Below, one piece after another: positions 9,476 to 18,230 of a DNA stretch of 64,000 bases. The number at the start of each line of letters is the position of its first letter. Position 1 is the stretch's first letter. Location: assembly GCF_036689815.1 (NCBI RefSeq), contig NZ_JBAHUR010000001.1, positions 186,001 through 250,000 of the forward strand, given 5' to 3'. A program made the position numbers and the translations under genes. The notes beneath the pieces are model-generated. The model was not told where the DNA came from and ran no database searches. It saw nothing but the letters and a program-made list of their open reading frames with translations. The DNA is from Magnetovibrio sp. PR-2. GTDB taxonomy: Bacteria; Pseudomonadota; Alphaproteobacteria; Rhodospirillales; Magnetovibrionaceae.

Positions 9476-10285
9476 TTAAAAATCAAAGCAGTAGTACTTG
9501 ACGCAGGCTTCGTCTGCAAGCTCCTGAGGTAGGTGTTGATCAATAAGTCGGTTGGCACTATGCAATGCGGCATAGGGTCGGTATGTCTTATCATACCCGC
9601 CTTTTACCAATGGAAAGAGCACCAGATCTGCGATTTGCATGATGGGGTGATATTTCGTTGTGAATTGAGGCGTTTTCAGGAGATATTTCGTAAAATCATC
9701 TTCTGCTAAAGGTGAGTATGCTTGGGAACGATTGGCATCAAAGTACATCCCGTGTTCGCGCATGTGGGCGTGATAATCGCGGATGGCGCGGTCTTCTCGT
9801 TTGCCAGTTTGTTCAACATACACAATGAGTTTTCGGCCATGGTGACGTGCGTACTTTAAAGCGCGCTCTACGACGATCGTGTAGGCACTTTTGCTCAATT
9901 CCCATCTTGCCTGACCGTATAGGTGTTCATATCGAGCGTTATAGCCGGGCCGGTGCACGACGCATGCGTGACATTTGATCGGTAAGTTACAGAGATATGA
10001 TTCCAGTGCTGAGTGAAAAGAGTTGGCACGTTTAGAATCATGTTTTAGCCAGCGAAAAGCATTTTTCTGTGTTCGAATGCTGTGTGAATGCAATGGGTAA
10101 TCGATATTGAACCGCTCACAGAATTCTTCGTGTTGGCGTGTGGTAGAATGAATGTCCTCGGACGCGATGAGAACACCACCGAGCGCAAAATGGTCAAGGC
10201 CATCGTTCCGCGTTATCGGCTGTGACTTATCGGGCAATCGTGTGCCTGAATCATCGATATACAAATGAAAAGATGGTGTTCCCAT
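9476..10285 (-). CDS. DUF3800 domain-containing protein
   Basis: 269 residues. The N-terminal YIDDSGT and the C-terminal PIMQIADLVLFPL are the two signatures of DUF3800, a family with a predicted RNase H-like arrangement of acidic residues and often found in defence islands, mobile elements and isolated accessory positions. Acidic candidates include the two Asp of YIDDSG, Glu in VYVEQTGKR and Asp in QIADLV. Biochemical role is not established to my knowledge. It is alone, convergent to mutS and the small-RNA candidate, and its sequence is less GC-rich than its neighbours, which suggests acquisition. Confidence 0.85.
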   Translation of the reverse strand: MGTPSFHLYIDDSGTRLPDKSQPITRNDGLDHFALGGVLIASEDIHSTTRQHEEFCERFNIDYPLHSHSIRTQKNAFRWLKHDSKRANSFHSALESYLCNLPIKCHACVVHRPGYNARYEHLYGQARWELSKSAYTIVVERALKYARHHGRKLIVYVEQTGKREDRAIRDYHAHMREHGMYFDANRSQAYSPLAEDDFTKYLLKTPQFTTKYHPIMQIADLVLFPLVKGGYDKTYRPYAALHSANRLIDQHLPQELADEACVKYYCFDF

Positions 10286-10358
10286 AGGGCAATATATTGC
10301 ACGATTCGGACGGTAACTTAAAGTTGTTTAGAGATAATCGCCCGCCCTGTATGGGGGC

Positions 10359-11111
10359 TCACCCTTGCACTGCAATCTCGCACAGCTTGCCCATCTCATC
10401 CGGCACGGTATCGGGACATTGACCACACAGCATGTTGGCAGGCACGGCGAGGTCCATTTTTTTCGGATAGGCCAAATCTAGGTCTTTCATGATTTGCACA
10501 AACGCCTCTTCTTCGGTGCCGTCTTTCAAACGTGGGTTGCGGGTGCGTTCTTGTGTGATGGATGACACGTTGCGCCCTTTGTAATCATGTCCCGGATAAA
10601 CCAAGGTTTTGCCGGGTAGCGTGAACAGCTTGGTGTGGATGGAGCGATAAAGCGCGGACGACGATCCGCCCTGAAAATCCGTGCGTCCGCACCCGTCGAT
10701 TAGCAAGGCGTCCCCCGTCAGAACGGCTTGGCTGGCACTTGTTTTGAATCGGTAGCTTAAATGATGGTCGGTGTGACCCGGGGTGAACAGGGGGGCAAGC
10801 TCGACGGTGCCGAGCGCCAGCGGGGTTTCTTCGCTCAACTGCACGTCGGCGCAGGCAATGTTCGCGCCGGACGGCATAGCGATGTCGCAATCCGTGATGG
10901 ACTTGAGCTTTAGAGCGCTGGTCAGGTGATCCGCATGCACGTGGGTGTCCAGCGTGTAGGCCAGGGTGAGGTTTAAAGCTTTCAGCTCCTCCAAATCGCG
11001 CGCAAAGGTCTCCAACACCGGGTCGACCAGGATCGCTTGGCCGCTGTCTTCACAGCCGATCACATAGGTGTAGGTCGATGAGGTAGGCTCGAACAATTGG
11101 CGGAAAATCAT
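10359..11111 (-). CDS. Persulfide dioxygenase-like metallo-beta-lactamase-fold protein (ETHE1 type)
   Basis: 250 residues from ATG 11111, with GGAG 7 bases upstream; upstream in-frame starts would only add a non-conserved leader crossing the inverted repeat. The MBL metal motif THVHADHLT, the second His in TPGHTDHH, the bridging GDALLIDGCGRTDFQGG and the terminal YPGHDYKGR are typical of ETHE1/Blh sulfur dioxygenases, which use mononuclear iron to oxidise glutathione persulfide to sulfite. It acts in sulfide and sulfane-sulfur detoxification. No sqr or rhodanese gene is adjacent. A perfect inverted repeat lies 14 bp upstream of the start. Confidence 0.88.
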   Translation of the reverse strand: MIFRQLFEPTSSTYTYVIGCEDSGQAILVDPVLETFARDLEELKALNLTLAYTLDTHVHADHLTSALKLKSITDCDIAMPSGANIACADVQLSEETPLALGTVELAPLFTPGHTDHHLSYRFKTSASQAVLTGDALLIDGCGRTDFQGGSSSALYRSIHTKLFTLPGKTLVYPGHDYKGRNVSSITQERTRNPRLKDGTEEEAFVQIMKDLDLAYPKKMDLAVPANMLCGQCPDTVPDEMGKLCEIAVQG

Positions 11112-11124
11112 CGGCTTGCTCCGT

Positions 11125-11144
11125 ATATCAGGTGTATCTGATAT
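11125..11144. promoter_or_regulatory. Perfect inverted repeat, candidate operator of the persulfide dioxygenase gene
   Basis: ATATCAG - GTGTAT - CTGATAT, a perfect 7-bp inverted repeat with a 6-bp spacer. It is located 14 bp upstream of the ETHE1-like start on the minus strand. Its size and symmetry suit a dimeric repressor such as the ArsR-family persulfide sensors that control similar genes; no such regulator is encoded nearby. The identity of the regulator is inference. Confidence 0.5.
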
Positions 11145-11251
11145 GGGGTGGTTCGAGGTGCCGATCAAGTCCAACCCGCCCCATTCACGCCTCAGCACTG
11201 CCACAGTTGCCTGGTCCAATAGAAAATCGAAAACGTTCAGAGGGCGGGGTC

Positions 11252-11521
11252 ATGATTTCGCAAAACGCATTATACAAACTGGGTCTGGCCGCCATTGTGC
11301 TGACCAGTGCAAGTATTGGGCTGTGGACGGCGGACGGGCCGACGGCGGCGGTGAGCAAATCGGCGGTGTCGCCCTTGAAATGCTGTTCCACCTGGGAAGA
11401 TCACATGCGTGCCAGCGGTGTCGATGACGAAGTCGGCAAAGCGTTCGATTTAAAACCCCTGTTCGCAGATACGCTCCAACCCGTCATGGCCCACGACAAA
11501 CGCTTCGTCATCCGCCACTAA
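11252..11521 (+). CDS. Truncated DUF411-like exported protein, paralog of the next gene
   Basis: 89 residues starting MISQNALYKLGLA after a GGGCGGGG stretch. It has a signal-peptide-like N-terminus (LAAIVLTSASIGLW) and then a segment aligning with the following DUF411 protein: CCSTWEDHMRASGVDDEV against CCGAWVDHVRANGFEVEV, and AFDLKPLF against VFDLDPIK. The N-terminal half of the metal motif (PTCG) has been replaced by PLK, and the C-terminal half of the domain, including the ESCHTA motif, is missing. It is either a shortened paralog or a decaying duplicate. The gap to the intact copy is 95 bp. Confidence 0.6.
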   Translation: MISQNALYKLGLAAIVLTSASIGLWTADGPTAAVSKSAVSPLKCCSTWEDHMRASGVDDEVGKAFDLKPLFADTLQPVMAHDKRFVIRH

Positions 11522-11616
11522 AACTTAAGACGGGGCACAGCGCTGGGCTGCCTTACCCTTGCCATAGTCTCTTGGTGAAATTATCTTAACCTGAAGAGAA
11601 CAGAGGGCAGGGAACG

Positions 11617-12078
11617 ATGAACAAATCCGTGACATTTGGTTTGGCAGCTGTTGTTTTGGCTGGAGTTGGCTTCGGTGCTTGGACCTTAAGTGATCCGAAA
11701 CCGGCACACGCGGCAGAAATGGTGGTCTACAAATCACCCACGTGCGGGTGTTGTGGGGCATGGGTTGACCATGTGCGCGCCAACGGATTTGAAGTTGAGG
11801 TCAAAGAAGTCTTTGATCTCGACCCCATTAAGGCCTCGGCCGGTGTGCCCGGTGAAATGGAATCTTGCCATACCGCGATGATTGATGGGTATGTGGTTGA
11901 AGGCCACGTTCCCGCCGAAGACATCAAACGCCTGATTTCTGAAAAACCGGATGTCAAAGGTATTGCCGTTCCCGGTATGCCCATCGGGTCTCCAGGCATG
12001 GAACAAGGCGACTACAAAGAGCCTTATGCGTCTGTGCTGTTCGGAAAACAAGGCTATAAAATTTTTGCCCAACACTAG
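11617..12078 (+). CDS. DUF411 periplasmic metal-binding protein
   Basis: 153 residues. A clear signal peptide ends near AHAA-E (residues 32-33). The mature part starts MVVYKSPTCGCCGAWVDH, with the CGCC cysteine pair, and continues with GEMESCHTAMIDGYVVEGHVP and GMPIGSPGME, all hallmarks of DUF411 proteins. These are linked by context to copper handling in many bacteria. The conserved Cys, His and Met residues could bind Cu(I) or another soft metal; the metal is inference. No copper ATPase or CopZ lies nearby. GGGCAGGGA precedes the ATG. Confidence 0.88.
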   Translation: MNKSVTFGLAAVVLAGVGFGAWTLSDPKPAHAAEMVVYKSPTCGCCGAWVDHVRANGFEVEVKEVFDLDPIKASAGVPGEMESCHTAMIDGYVVEGHVPAEDIKRLISEKPDVKGIAVPGMPIGSPGMEQGDYKEPYASVLFGKQGYKIFAQH

Positions 12079-12087
12079 GTTCTGGCC

Positions 12088-12729
12088 CTAGGCGTTTATA
12101 AGAACAGGTTCGTCGCCGGGCTTCCACGGGTCGAACTTGTCCATCACCGCACCAAAGGGTTCGGAGTTGAGAAACGCGGCGAGCCAGCGTTGTACATTTT
12201 TATAAGGCTGGGCGTAAAACCAATCTTCATCGGCAATGGCGAATTGGCGCACGAACGGTGCGATGGCAAAGTCGGCTTGGCAGGGCATATCGCCAAACAA
12301 GCACGGACGGTCCAGTTGGCGTTCCAGCGTCGCGATGAACTTTTCGCCCAGTGTGCGCTCTTCTATGGGGTCGGCGTCTTCATACCGGGTGGCGTATTTG
12401 TAGCGATCCAAATGGGTTTTGAAATCCCCGTCGCACGCGCGGATCAATCCGGTCTGGCTGATCAAGTCCGGGTCCAACCAGCGATGCGGGTCATGTTGGC
12501 CCAAGGCCCAGGCCATGATGTCCAAGCTTTGATCAATTACCCGGCCGTTTGGCAACAGCAACACCGGCACGGTGCCTTTGGGGGACAGGTTAAGCATCTC
12601 TTCGGGTTTGTCCTTGAGCACCACCTCGCGCAGCTCATATACGTGGCCGCTGGCATGCAGCGCCAATCGCGCGCGCATGGCATACGGGCAGCGGCGAAAA
12701 CTGTAGAGGATGGGATGCTCAGTCGTCAT
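12088..12729 (-). CDS. Glutathione S-transferase family protein
   Basis: About 213 residues from ATG 12729 (a GTG at 12735 is an alternative). The N-terminal thioredoxin-like domain has YSFRRCPYAMRARLAL, with a CPYA active-site motif of the omega/glutaredoxin-like type, and SPKGTVPVLLLPNGRVIDQSLDI, the usual glutathione-contacting cis-Pro and Ser region. The helical C-terminal domain includes FGDMPCQADFAIAPFVRQFA. Substrate unknown. The start overlaps the end of the upstream 508-residue gene by 11 bp, so the two are probably translated from one mRNA. Confidence 0.88.
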   Translation of the reverse strand: MTTEHPILYSFRRCPYAMRARLALHASGHVYELREVVLKDKPEEMLNLSPKGTVPVLLLPNGRVIDQSLDIMAWALGQHDPHRWLDPDLISQTGLIRACDGDFKTHLDRYKYATRYEDADPIEERTLGEKFIATLERQLDRPCLFGDMPCQADFAIAPFVRQFAIADEDWFYAQPYKNVQRWLAAFLNSEPFGAVMDKFDPWKPGDEPVLINA

Positions 12730-14245
12730 TGTCACGTTGATCGGGGGTCATGCGGGTGGAAACTTCTGGATAGGCATTACGTAAGTCCTGAAAATCGGAA
12801 AACCTAGCAAGTTCTTGAAATAATTTGATGACTTCGTGCATAGACGGGCCATGGCGGGCGCCCAAAGCCACACGTAACGTGTTGAATTTGATGTCCCGGC
12901 CATAGCCCATTTCATAGCGGTGCGAGCGAAAGCCGAAACTGGACGCCGGCCAAAAGCAGAGCTTTCTGCGATGGCTTTCGAAATCCAAAACATTGTTGAG
13001 AAACGACCGCGCGCTGTCGTCGTCGGGGCGATAGCGGATGTTCACAAACGGCGATTGCGCCCAGGGAAGGCGGGCATTGTCCCCCAGGCTTGGATGAAAC
13101 ACGGCGTCGAACACACCCGTGTCCGGTTTGATCAAGGGGTGAAGCTGTTCGGCAAAGAGGCGGTTGGCCGCAAACACGGCGGTGGTGTGGGTGTTTAAAA
13201 GGTCTGCGTGCAAAAATAGCGGGGCTTGCAGGGCGGCGAGTTCGTTGTGGCTCAGGTTCGTGCCCAGGGTCGTGCGGCTGATTTGCAAGCTGTTGACGAT
13301 GTCGTCGAGTTTATCGTCCCTGTGTTCGGGCATCCACAGGTTCATCAGCCCCGCATTGGCAAGCTCCAAACCCTGTTGGTCGAGCTTGAGGCCGGAGCGG
13401 ACTTCGACGATCAGCGCGGGCGCTTGATCGTTCAGGCGTTTACAAAAATCCTCCATGGAAATCGTGTCGCCCAGCAAGGACGTGTCGATTAAAAGGGTTG
13501 CCGGGCGTTTGGATTTTCGTTTGGACCACGCTGCAACGAAGCTGTCCAAGTCGAACACGTCGAGCTCCAGTTTTGCGGCGACAGGTTCCAACACAATCAG
13601 ATCGGTCTGACCGTCTTGCATGTGTTTGTGCAGACCGTCTTGCGTGGCGTGTTTGCGGCCGATGAAGCGTTGGTCGCACACCAATTGTAAGGCCTTGCTA
13701 ATTTCGAAATACCCCCCCCACCAATGCAAGGTCTGGGGGGCGCTGAGCTCTGTCCACCACTGCGGCGCCAAGCCCCGGTAGGCCTGCAAAAACGTAGTGA
13801 TGGCCGCCATGGCGCTGGCAAAAAGCAAGGATTGTTTGTGCCAGCCCTTGGGCGTCGGCCACGCGCCCGCCAAGCGGTTTTCCAGATTGATGGGTTTGAG
13901 CCAGCGATCATAGGGATAGTTCACCCGATCACCGCCCGGCAGGTATTTGATCTGGGTTTGCGGTGGGCTCATCATGTAGCGGCTCGAACGGCTATGCACG
14001 GCCTGCAGCCACAGATGGCGCAGCTCCATAATCAGCGCTTCGAGTTTGCGCTCGCCGGTCAGGGTTTCTAAAGCCTTACTTTGAGTAAGGGTACTGGCCT
14101 TGGTGTGCCAGTTGTCTAAGGGTTTTGTGTCTATGGCCGGTCCGTCGTTGCCATCGTCGAGATGCGTGCGCATGTCATCATATAGCGCGATCAAGGCGTG
14201 CAAATCCGCCAGACAGGATGCAGAGGTGTGGGCCGTGGTGTCCAT
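12719..14245 (-). CDS. Unrecognised 508-residue protein, possible PLP-enzyme relative
   Basis: I do not recognise a family. The N-terminal 90 residues look helical. Around residues 215-305 the pattern VLEPVAAKLELDVFDLDSF, then LLIDTSLLGD (Asp 254), then EVRSGLKLDQ (Lys 287) resembles the order of the pyridine-contacting Asp and Schiff-base Lys in fold-type I PLP enzymes of the Cys/Met group. This is inference and the glycine-rich phosphate-binding loop is not obvious. There is no signal peptide or membrane segment. It is translationally coupled to the downstream GST gene and divergent from glnD. Confidence 0.6.
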   Translation of the reverse strand: MDTTAHTSASCLADLHALIALYDDMRTHLDDGNDGPAIDTKPLDNWHTKASTLTQSKALETLTGERKLEALIMELRHLWLQAVHSRSSRYMMSPPQTQIKYLPGGDRVNYPYDRWLKPINLENRLAGAWPTPKGWHKQSLLFASAMAAITTFLQAYRGLAPQWWTELSAPQTLHWWGGYFEISKALQLVCDQRFIGRKHATQDGLHKHMQDGQTDLIVLEPVAAKLELDVFDLDSFVAAWSKRKSKRPATLLIDTSLLGDTISMEDFCKRLNDQAPALIVEVRSGLKLDQQGLELANAGLMNLWMPEHRDDKLDDIVNSLQISRTTLGTNLSHNELAALQAPLFLHADLLNTHTTAVFAANRLFAEQLHPLIKPDTGVFDAVFHPSLGDNARLPWAQSPFVNIRYRPDDDSARSFLNNVLDFESHRRKLCFWPASSFGFRSHRYEMGYGRDIKFNTLRVALGARHGPSMHEVIKLFQELARFSDFQDLRNAYPEVSTRMTPDQRDNDD

Positions 14246-14329
14246 GGGCTTACAATAATGCGAAAATGCCTATACATCTATGGCAAAGGGGGGCAGTTTG
14301 GGGATACGGGACGGTTTAATGGAAGACAG

Positions 14330-17104
14330 ATGCTTTTGAAGATCAAAAAGCCGCGTGGCGTGATTTGTCGCAAAACGTTTATGACGGCGCTGTGCGACAT
14401 CAGCGAGACCAGCGGCGACGTGAAAAAACCCAAAGGACGTGCCAAGGTTTTAAAGCAATTTAAGACCGCTTTGGAAAACGGCCAAACGGAAATTCAGCGC
14501 CGCTTTGAAAGCGGTGAAGCGTCCGGCGTCGCCACCTTGCGCGGCGGGGCGTATTTGTTGGATCAGCTGATCCGCACCTTGCATGAATTCACCATTGCCC
14601 AAGTGTTTGATCTGAGCGACACAGAAATCTGCCTGGTCACCACGGGCGGTTATGGGCGCGCTGAAATCTCGCCCCAATCCGATTTAGACTTGATGTTTTT
14701 GCTGCCCAAAAAACCCCACCCGCAAGCCAACGAAGCGATTGAGTGGATGTTGTATATGCTGTGGGATTTGGGGCTTAAGGTCGGGCATGCGACGCGCTCG
14801 GTCGATGAAACCGTGAAGATGGCAAAGTCCGACATCACCATCACCACAAGCTTGCTGGAATCGCGCTGGATCTCGGGTGATCACGTGCTGTTCGAAGAGT
14901 TCGAGCGCCGCTTTGAAAAAGACGTGGTCAGTGGCGGCGGCGCGGACTTTGTCAAATCCAAGCTGGACGAACGCGACGAACGCCACAACAAGATGGGCGA
15001 CACCCGTTATGTGTTGGAACCCAACATCAAAGACGGCAAAGGCGGCTTGCGCGATTTGCAGACGTTGATGTGGATTGCGAAGTTTTTGTATCGCGTCGAC
15101 ACGGTTCAGGGCTTGGTCGAAAAAGGCGTGCTGGACAAGGTCGACGCGCGGCGTTTCAACAAGGCGCAAAAATTTCTGTGGACTGTGCGCTGTCATCTGC
15201 ACTACTTGGCGGGCCGTCCCGACGAAACCATCAGTTTCAACGTGCAAAACGAACTGGCCGCGCGCATGGATTATTCCGACCGCGAAGGGGTCAGCGCTGT
15301 TGAACGGTTCATGAAGCACTATTTCCTCACCGCCAAAGAAGTTGGCGATTTAACGCGCATCATTTGTGCGGTGTTGGAAGAAGAGCACACCAAAAAATCC
15401 ATCTTGTCATCCCTGCCGTCGTTCAATTTTCGGCGCACCAAAATCCCCGGTTTCAAAGTGGATGGCGGACGCATTACCATCGAACACGAAGAAGTGTTCA
15501 AAGACGACGCGGTCAATTTGTTGCGCCTGTTTTACGAAGCGGAAAAATACGATCTGGACATTCACCCCGAAGCGTTGCGTTTGGCGGCCCGCAGTCTGAA
15601 ATACCTGAAAAAAGCAGTGCGTCACGACAGCCAAGCGAACAAGCTGTTTTTGGATATGTTGACCGCCAAAAAAGGGCCGAAGCAGGCCTTGGTTCGGATG
15701 AACGAAGCGGGTGTGTTTGGTCGCTTCATTCCGGACTTCGGCCGCGTTGTGGCGCAGATGCAATACGACATGTATCACGTCTACACCGTGGACGAACACA
15801 CCATCCGCGCCATCGATATTCTCAGCCGCATTGAACGCGGGCTCTTGGCCGACGACCATCCGCTCAGCACGGAAGTCATCAAAGACGTCCAGTCGCGTGA
15901 GGTGTTGTATGTCGCTGTGCTGTTGCACGATATCGCCAAAGGCCGCGGCGGCGATCACTCGGTCGAGGGTGCAAAGATTGCCAAAAGTTTATGTCCCCGT
16001 TTAGGTCTCAACGCGTGGGAAACGGAAACAGTTGCGTGGTTGGTTTTGCATCACCTGGACATGAACCGCTGCGCTTATAAACGTGATCTGGATGACCCCA
16101 AGACCATTCGCGACTTTGTCAAGTTGGTGCAATCGCCGGAACGGCTGCGCTTGCTGTTGATCTTGACCGTTGCCGATACCCGCGCGGTCGGCCCCAACGT
16201 GTGGAACAACTGGAAAGCTTCGTTGTTGCGTGAACTGTACTACCGCGTACAAGAAACCATGATTGGCGGGTTGCCGGTCCCGCGCCGTGAAGCGCGCGCC
16301 GACAATGTGCGCAAAAAGCTCATCGAACATTTGGACCATTGGCCCAGCGACGACGTGGACTGGTTCTTGGAACAGGGCCATGCGAACTATTTTCTGGCCT
16401 ATACGCCGCAAGACTTGGCCTATCACGCCGAAATTGTGCGCGATGCGGACAAATCCGCCACGCACTTGGTCATTAAAACCCGGGTGCGCGAAGACATCGA
16501 TGTGACCGAGGTCCTGGTGCATACCTTGGACCACCCGGGTTTGTTCGCCAACATCGCCGGTGCAATTTCGCTTTCAGGGGGCTCCATCGTCAACGCCAAC
16601 ATTGCCACGTTGGGCAACGGCATGGCATTGGATACGTTCTGGGTGCAAGACGTCGAAGACGCCTCCATCAAAGATCCGGATAAAATTCAGCGCATGGAAG
16701 AACGCATCGAAGGCGCGTTGACCGGCCGCATTCGCCCTGAACGCGAATTGGCCGACGAACGGTCGCGCCAAATGCCGTCGCGCACCCGCGTGTTCGAAGT
16801 CGCCCCACGGGTTCTGGTCAACAACGACGCGTCCCAATCGGCGACAGTTGTCGAAGTCAACGGACGCAACCGCCAGGGCTTCTTGCACGACGTGACCCGT
16901 GCGCTTACGGATTTTGGACTGCAAGTGACGTCGGCGCACATCTCGACGTATGGTGAGCGAGTGGTGGACGTGTTTTACATCCGTGATGTGTTTGGATTGA
17001 AGATCGATTCAGACCACAAAATCACAGCGCTGAACAAAGTCTTGTTGCGCGCCATCGGCACGTCCAAGGGCGACCCGATTAAGGATGAAAACGTTAAGGG
17101 GTAA
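14330..17104 (+). CDS. glnD: Bifunctional uridylyltransferase/uridylyl-removing enzyme
   Basis: 924 residues from ATG 14330, with GGAAGA just upstream; a more distant in-frame ATG at 14198 overlaps the divergent gene and adds non-conserved residues. GlnD modifies PII proteins according to glutamine level. Domains in order: nucleotidyltransferase (GGYGRAEISPQSDLDLMFL), GlnD linker helices, HD uridylyl-removing domain (VAVLLHDIAKGRGGDHS) and two ACT glutamine-sensing domains (VLVHTLDHPGLFANIAGAIS and VEVNGRNRQGFLHDVTRAL). All key motifs are intact. Its 3' end overlaps the convergent oxidase gene by 11 bp. Confidence 0.96.
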   Translation: MLLKIKKPRGVICRKTFMTALCDISETSGDVKKPKGRAKVLKQFKTALENGQTEIQRRFESGEASGVATLRGGAYLLDQLIRTLHEFTIAQVFDLSDTEICLVTTGGYGRAEISPQSDLDLMFLLPKKPHPQANEAIEWMLYMLWDLGLKVGHATRSVDETVKMAKSDITITTSLLESRWISGDHVLFEEFERRFEKDVVSGGGADFVKSKLDERDERHNKMGDTRYVLEPNIKDGKGGLRDLQTLMWIAKFLYRVDTVQGLVEKGVLDKVDARRFNKAQKFLWTVRCHLHYLAGRPDETISFNVQNELAARMDYSDREGVSAVERFMKHYFLTAKEVGDLTRIICAVLEEEHTKKSILSSLPSFNFRRTKIPGFKVDGGRITIEHEEVFKDDAVNLLRLFYEAEKYDLDIHPEALRLAARSLKYLKKAVRHDSQANKLFLDMLTAKKGPKQALVRMNEAGVFGRFIPDFGRVVAQMQYDMYHVYTVDEHTIRAIDILSRIERGLLADDHPLSTEVIKDVQSREVLYVAVLLHDIAKGRGGDHSVEGAKIAKSLCPRLGLNAWETETVAWLVLHHLDMNRCAYKRDLDDPKTIRDFVKLVQSPERLRLLLILTVADTRAVGPNVWNNWKASLLRELYYRVQETMIGGLPVPRREARADNVRKKLIEHLDHWPSDDVDWFLEQGHANYFLAYTPQDLAYHAEIVRDADKSATHLVIKTRVREDIDVTEVLVHTLDHPGLFANIAGAISLSGGSIVNANIATLGNGMALDTFWVQDVEDASIKDPDKIQRMEERIEGALTGRIRPERELADERSRQMPSRTRVFEVAPRVLVNNDASQSATVVEVNGRNRQGFLHDVTRALTDFGLQVTSAHISTYGERVVDVFYIRDVFGLKIDSDHKITALNKVLLRAIGTSKGDPIKDENVKG

Positions 17105-18209
17105 TCCGTTCCTTGACGAAATCTCCGATCGCCAAAGACGATGTTAGACCCGGCGATTCAATCCCAAACAAATTCACCAAACCAGGGACATCATGAATAT
17201 CCGGACCTTGAATGACGAAGTCGTGTGCGGGTTCGCCTTGGGCTTGGATTTTGGGGCGCATGCCGCAATAGGCGGGGCTGAGGGCATCGTCGGGAAGCCC
17301 AGGCCAATAGCTTCGGATTTGTTTGTAAAAACTCTCGGCCCGTTTCGGGTTTACCGCATAATCGATTGTACTGCCATCTTCAATCCATTCGGCATCCGGG
17401 CCAAACCGTCCTTGCCCGCCTAAGTCGCGGGTGTAGTGACAGCCCAGCGATGAGTTTCCAGGGACAGGATAAATCAGCTGGTCAAAAGGGGCTTTTCCCA
17501 TAAGCGAAAAGTAATTGCCTTTGCACAAGTGGGCAGGAGGTGCGTGGTGGGTGGCGTAACCGTTTATACACCCAGCCAGCTTTTGTGCATCCAGCCCGGC
17601 GGCGTTGATGACATGTTTGGCCAGAACTTCCATGGGTTGGTCGCCGCCAACGCGCAGCAAAATTCCGTCTGCTTTCACGTCGCCGCTCAACACAGGAGCG
17701 TTCAACGCCACAGCACCCCCGTGGGCTTCCAACTCGCCTTGCAGGCTCAGCATAAAGCCGTGGGTATCGACGATACCGGTGGTGGGGGACGACAGGGCTT
17801 TGAGGCATCTCAGTTCCGGCTCCAACGCTTGGGCTTCGTCGCCGTCCAACCAATTGAGCTCGGTGCAGCCGTTTGCAGCGGCTTTTGTCACCACGGTTTT
17901 TAAGATGGAGACCTCTTCGTCCGTGGTCGCCACCACCAATTTGCCACAGCGATTGTGCTCAATTGCGTGGGCTTCAAGATAGTCGTACAGCATGGCCTTG
18001 CCCTGAACGCACAGCCGTCCTTTGAGCGAGCCTTCGGGGTAATAAATACCGGCGTGAATGACTTCGGAATTGCGCGAACTGGTCACCGTGCCGATGGCGT
18101 CCAAAGCCTCGACCACCACGACCTCGTGCCCGGCCAAAGCCATGGCGCGCGCGCAGGCCAAGCCCACCACTCCCGCGCCAATCACGACTGTATCCAACGA
18201 ATCCGTCAT
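17094..18209 (-). CDS. FAD-dependent oxidoreductase, L-2-hydroxyglutarate oxidase-like
   Basis: 371 residues of the DAO/GlpD-like FAD fold. The N-terminal dinucleotide motif is VVIGAGVVGLACARAMALAGHEVVVVE, followed by SSRNSEVIHAGIYYPEGSLK, which is typical of LhgO and related L-2-hydroxyglutarate oxidases, and a C-terminal LVNLFGIESPGLTSSLAIG. It probably oxidises a small 2-hydroxyacid using FAD and passes electrons to the quinone pool; the exact substrate is inference. It overlaps the convergent glnD 3' end by 11 bp. Confidence 0.88.
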   Translation of the reverse strand: MTDSLDTVVIGAGVVGLACARAMALAGHEVVVVEALDAIGTVTSSRNSEVIHAGIYYPEGSLKGRLCVQGKAMLYDYLEAHAIEHNRCGKLVVATTDEEVSILKTVVTKAAANGCTELNWLDGDEAQALEPELRCLKALSSPTTGIVDTHGFMLSLQGELEAHGGAVALNAPVLSGDVKADGILLRVGGDQPMEVLAKHVINAAGLDAQKLAGCINGYATHHAPPAHLCKGNYFSLMGKAPFDQLIYPVPGNSSLGCHYTRDLGGQGRFGPDAEWIEDGSTIDYAVNPKRAESFYKQIRSYWPGLPDDALSPAYCGMRPKIQAQGEPAHDFVIQGPDIHDVPGLVNLFGIESPGLTSSLAIGDFVKERITP

Positions 18210-18230
18210 GCACCGGAGTGTGCTGAAATT

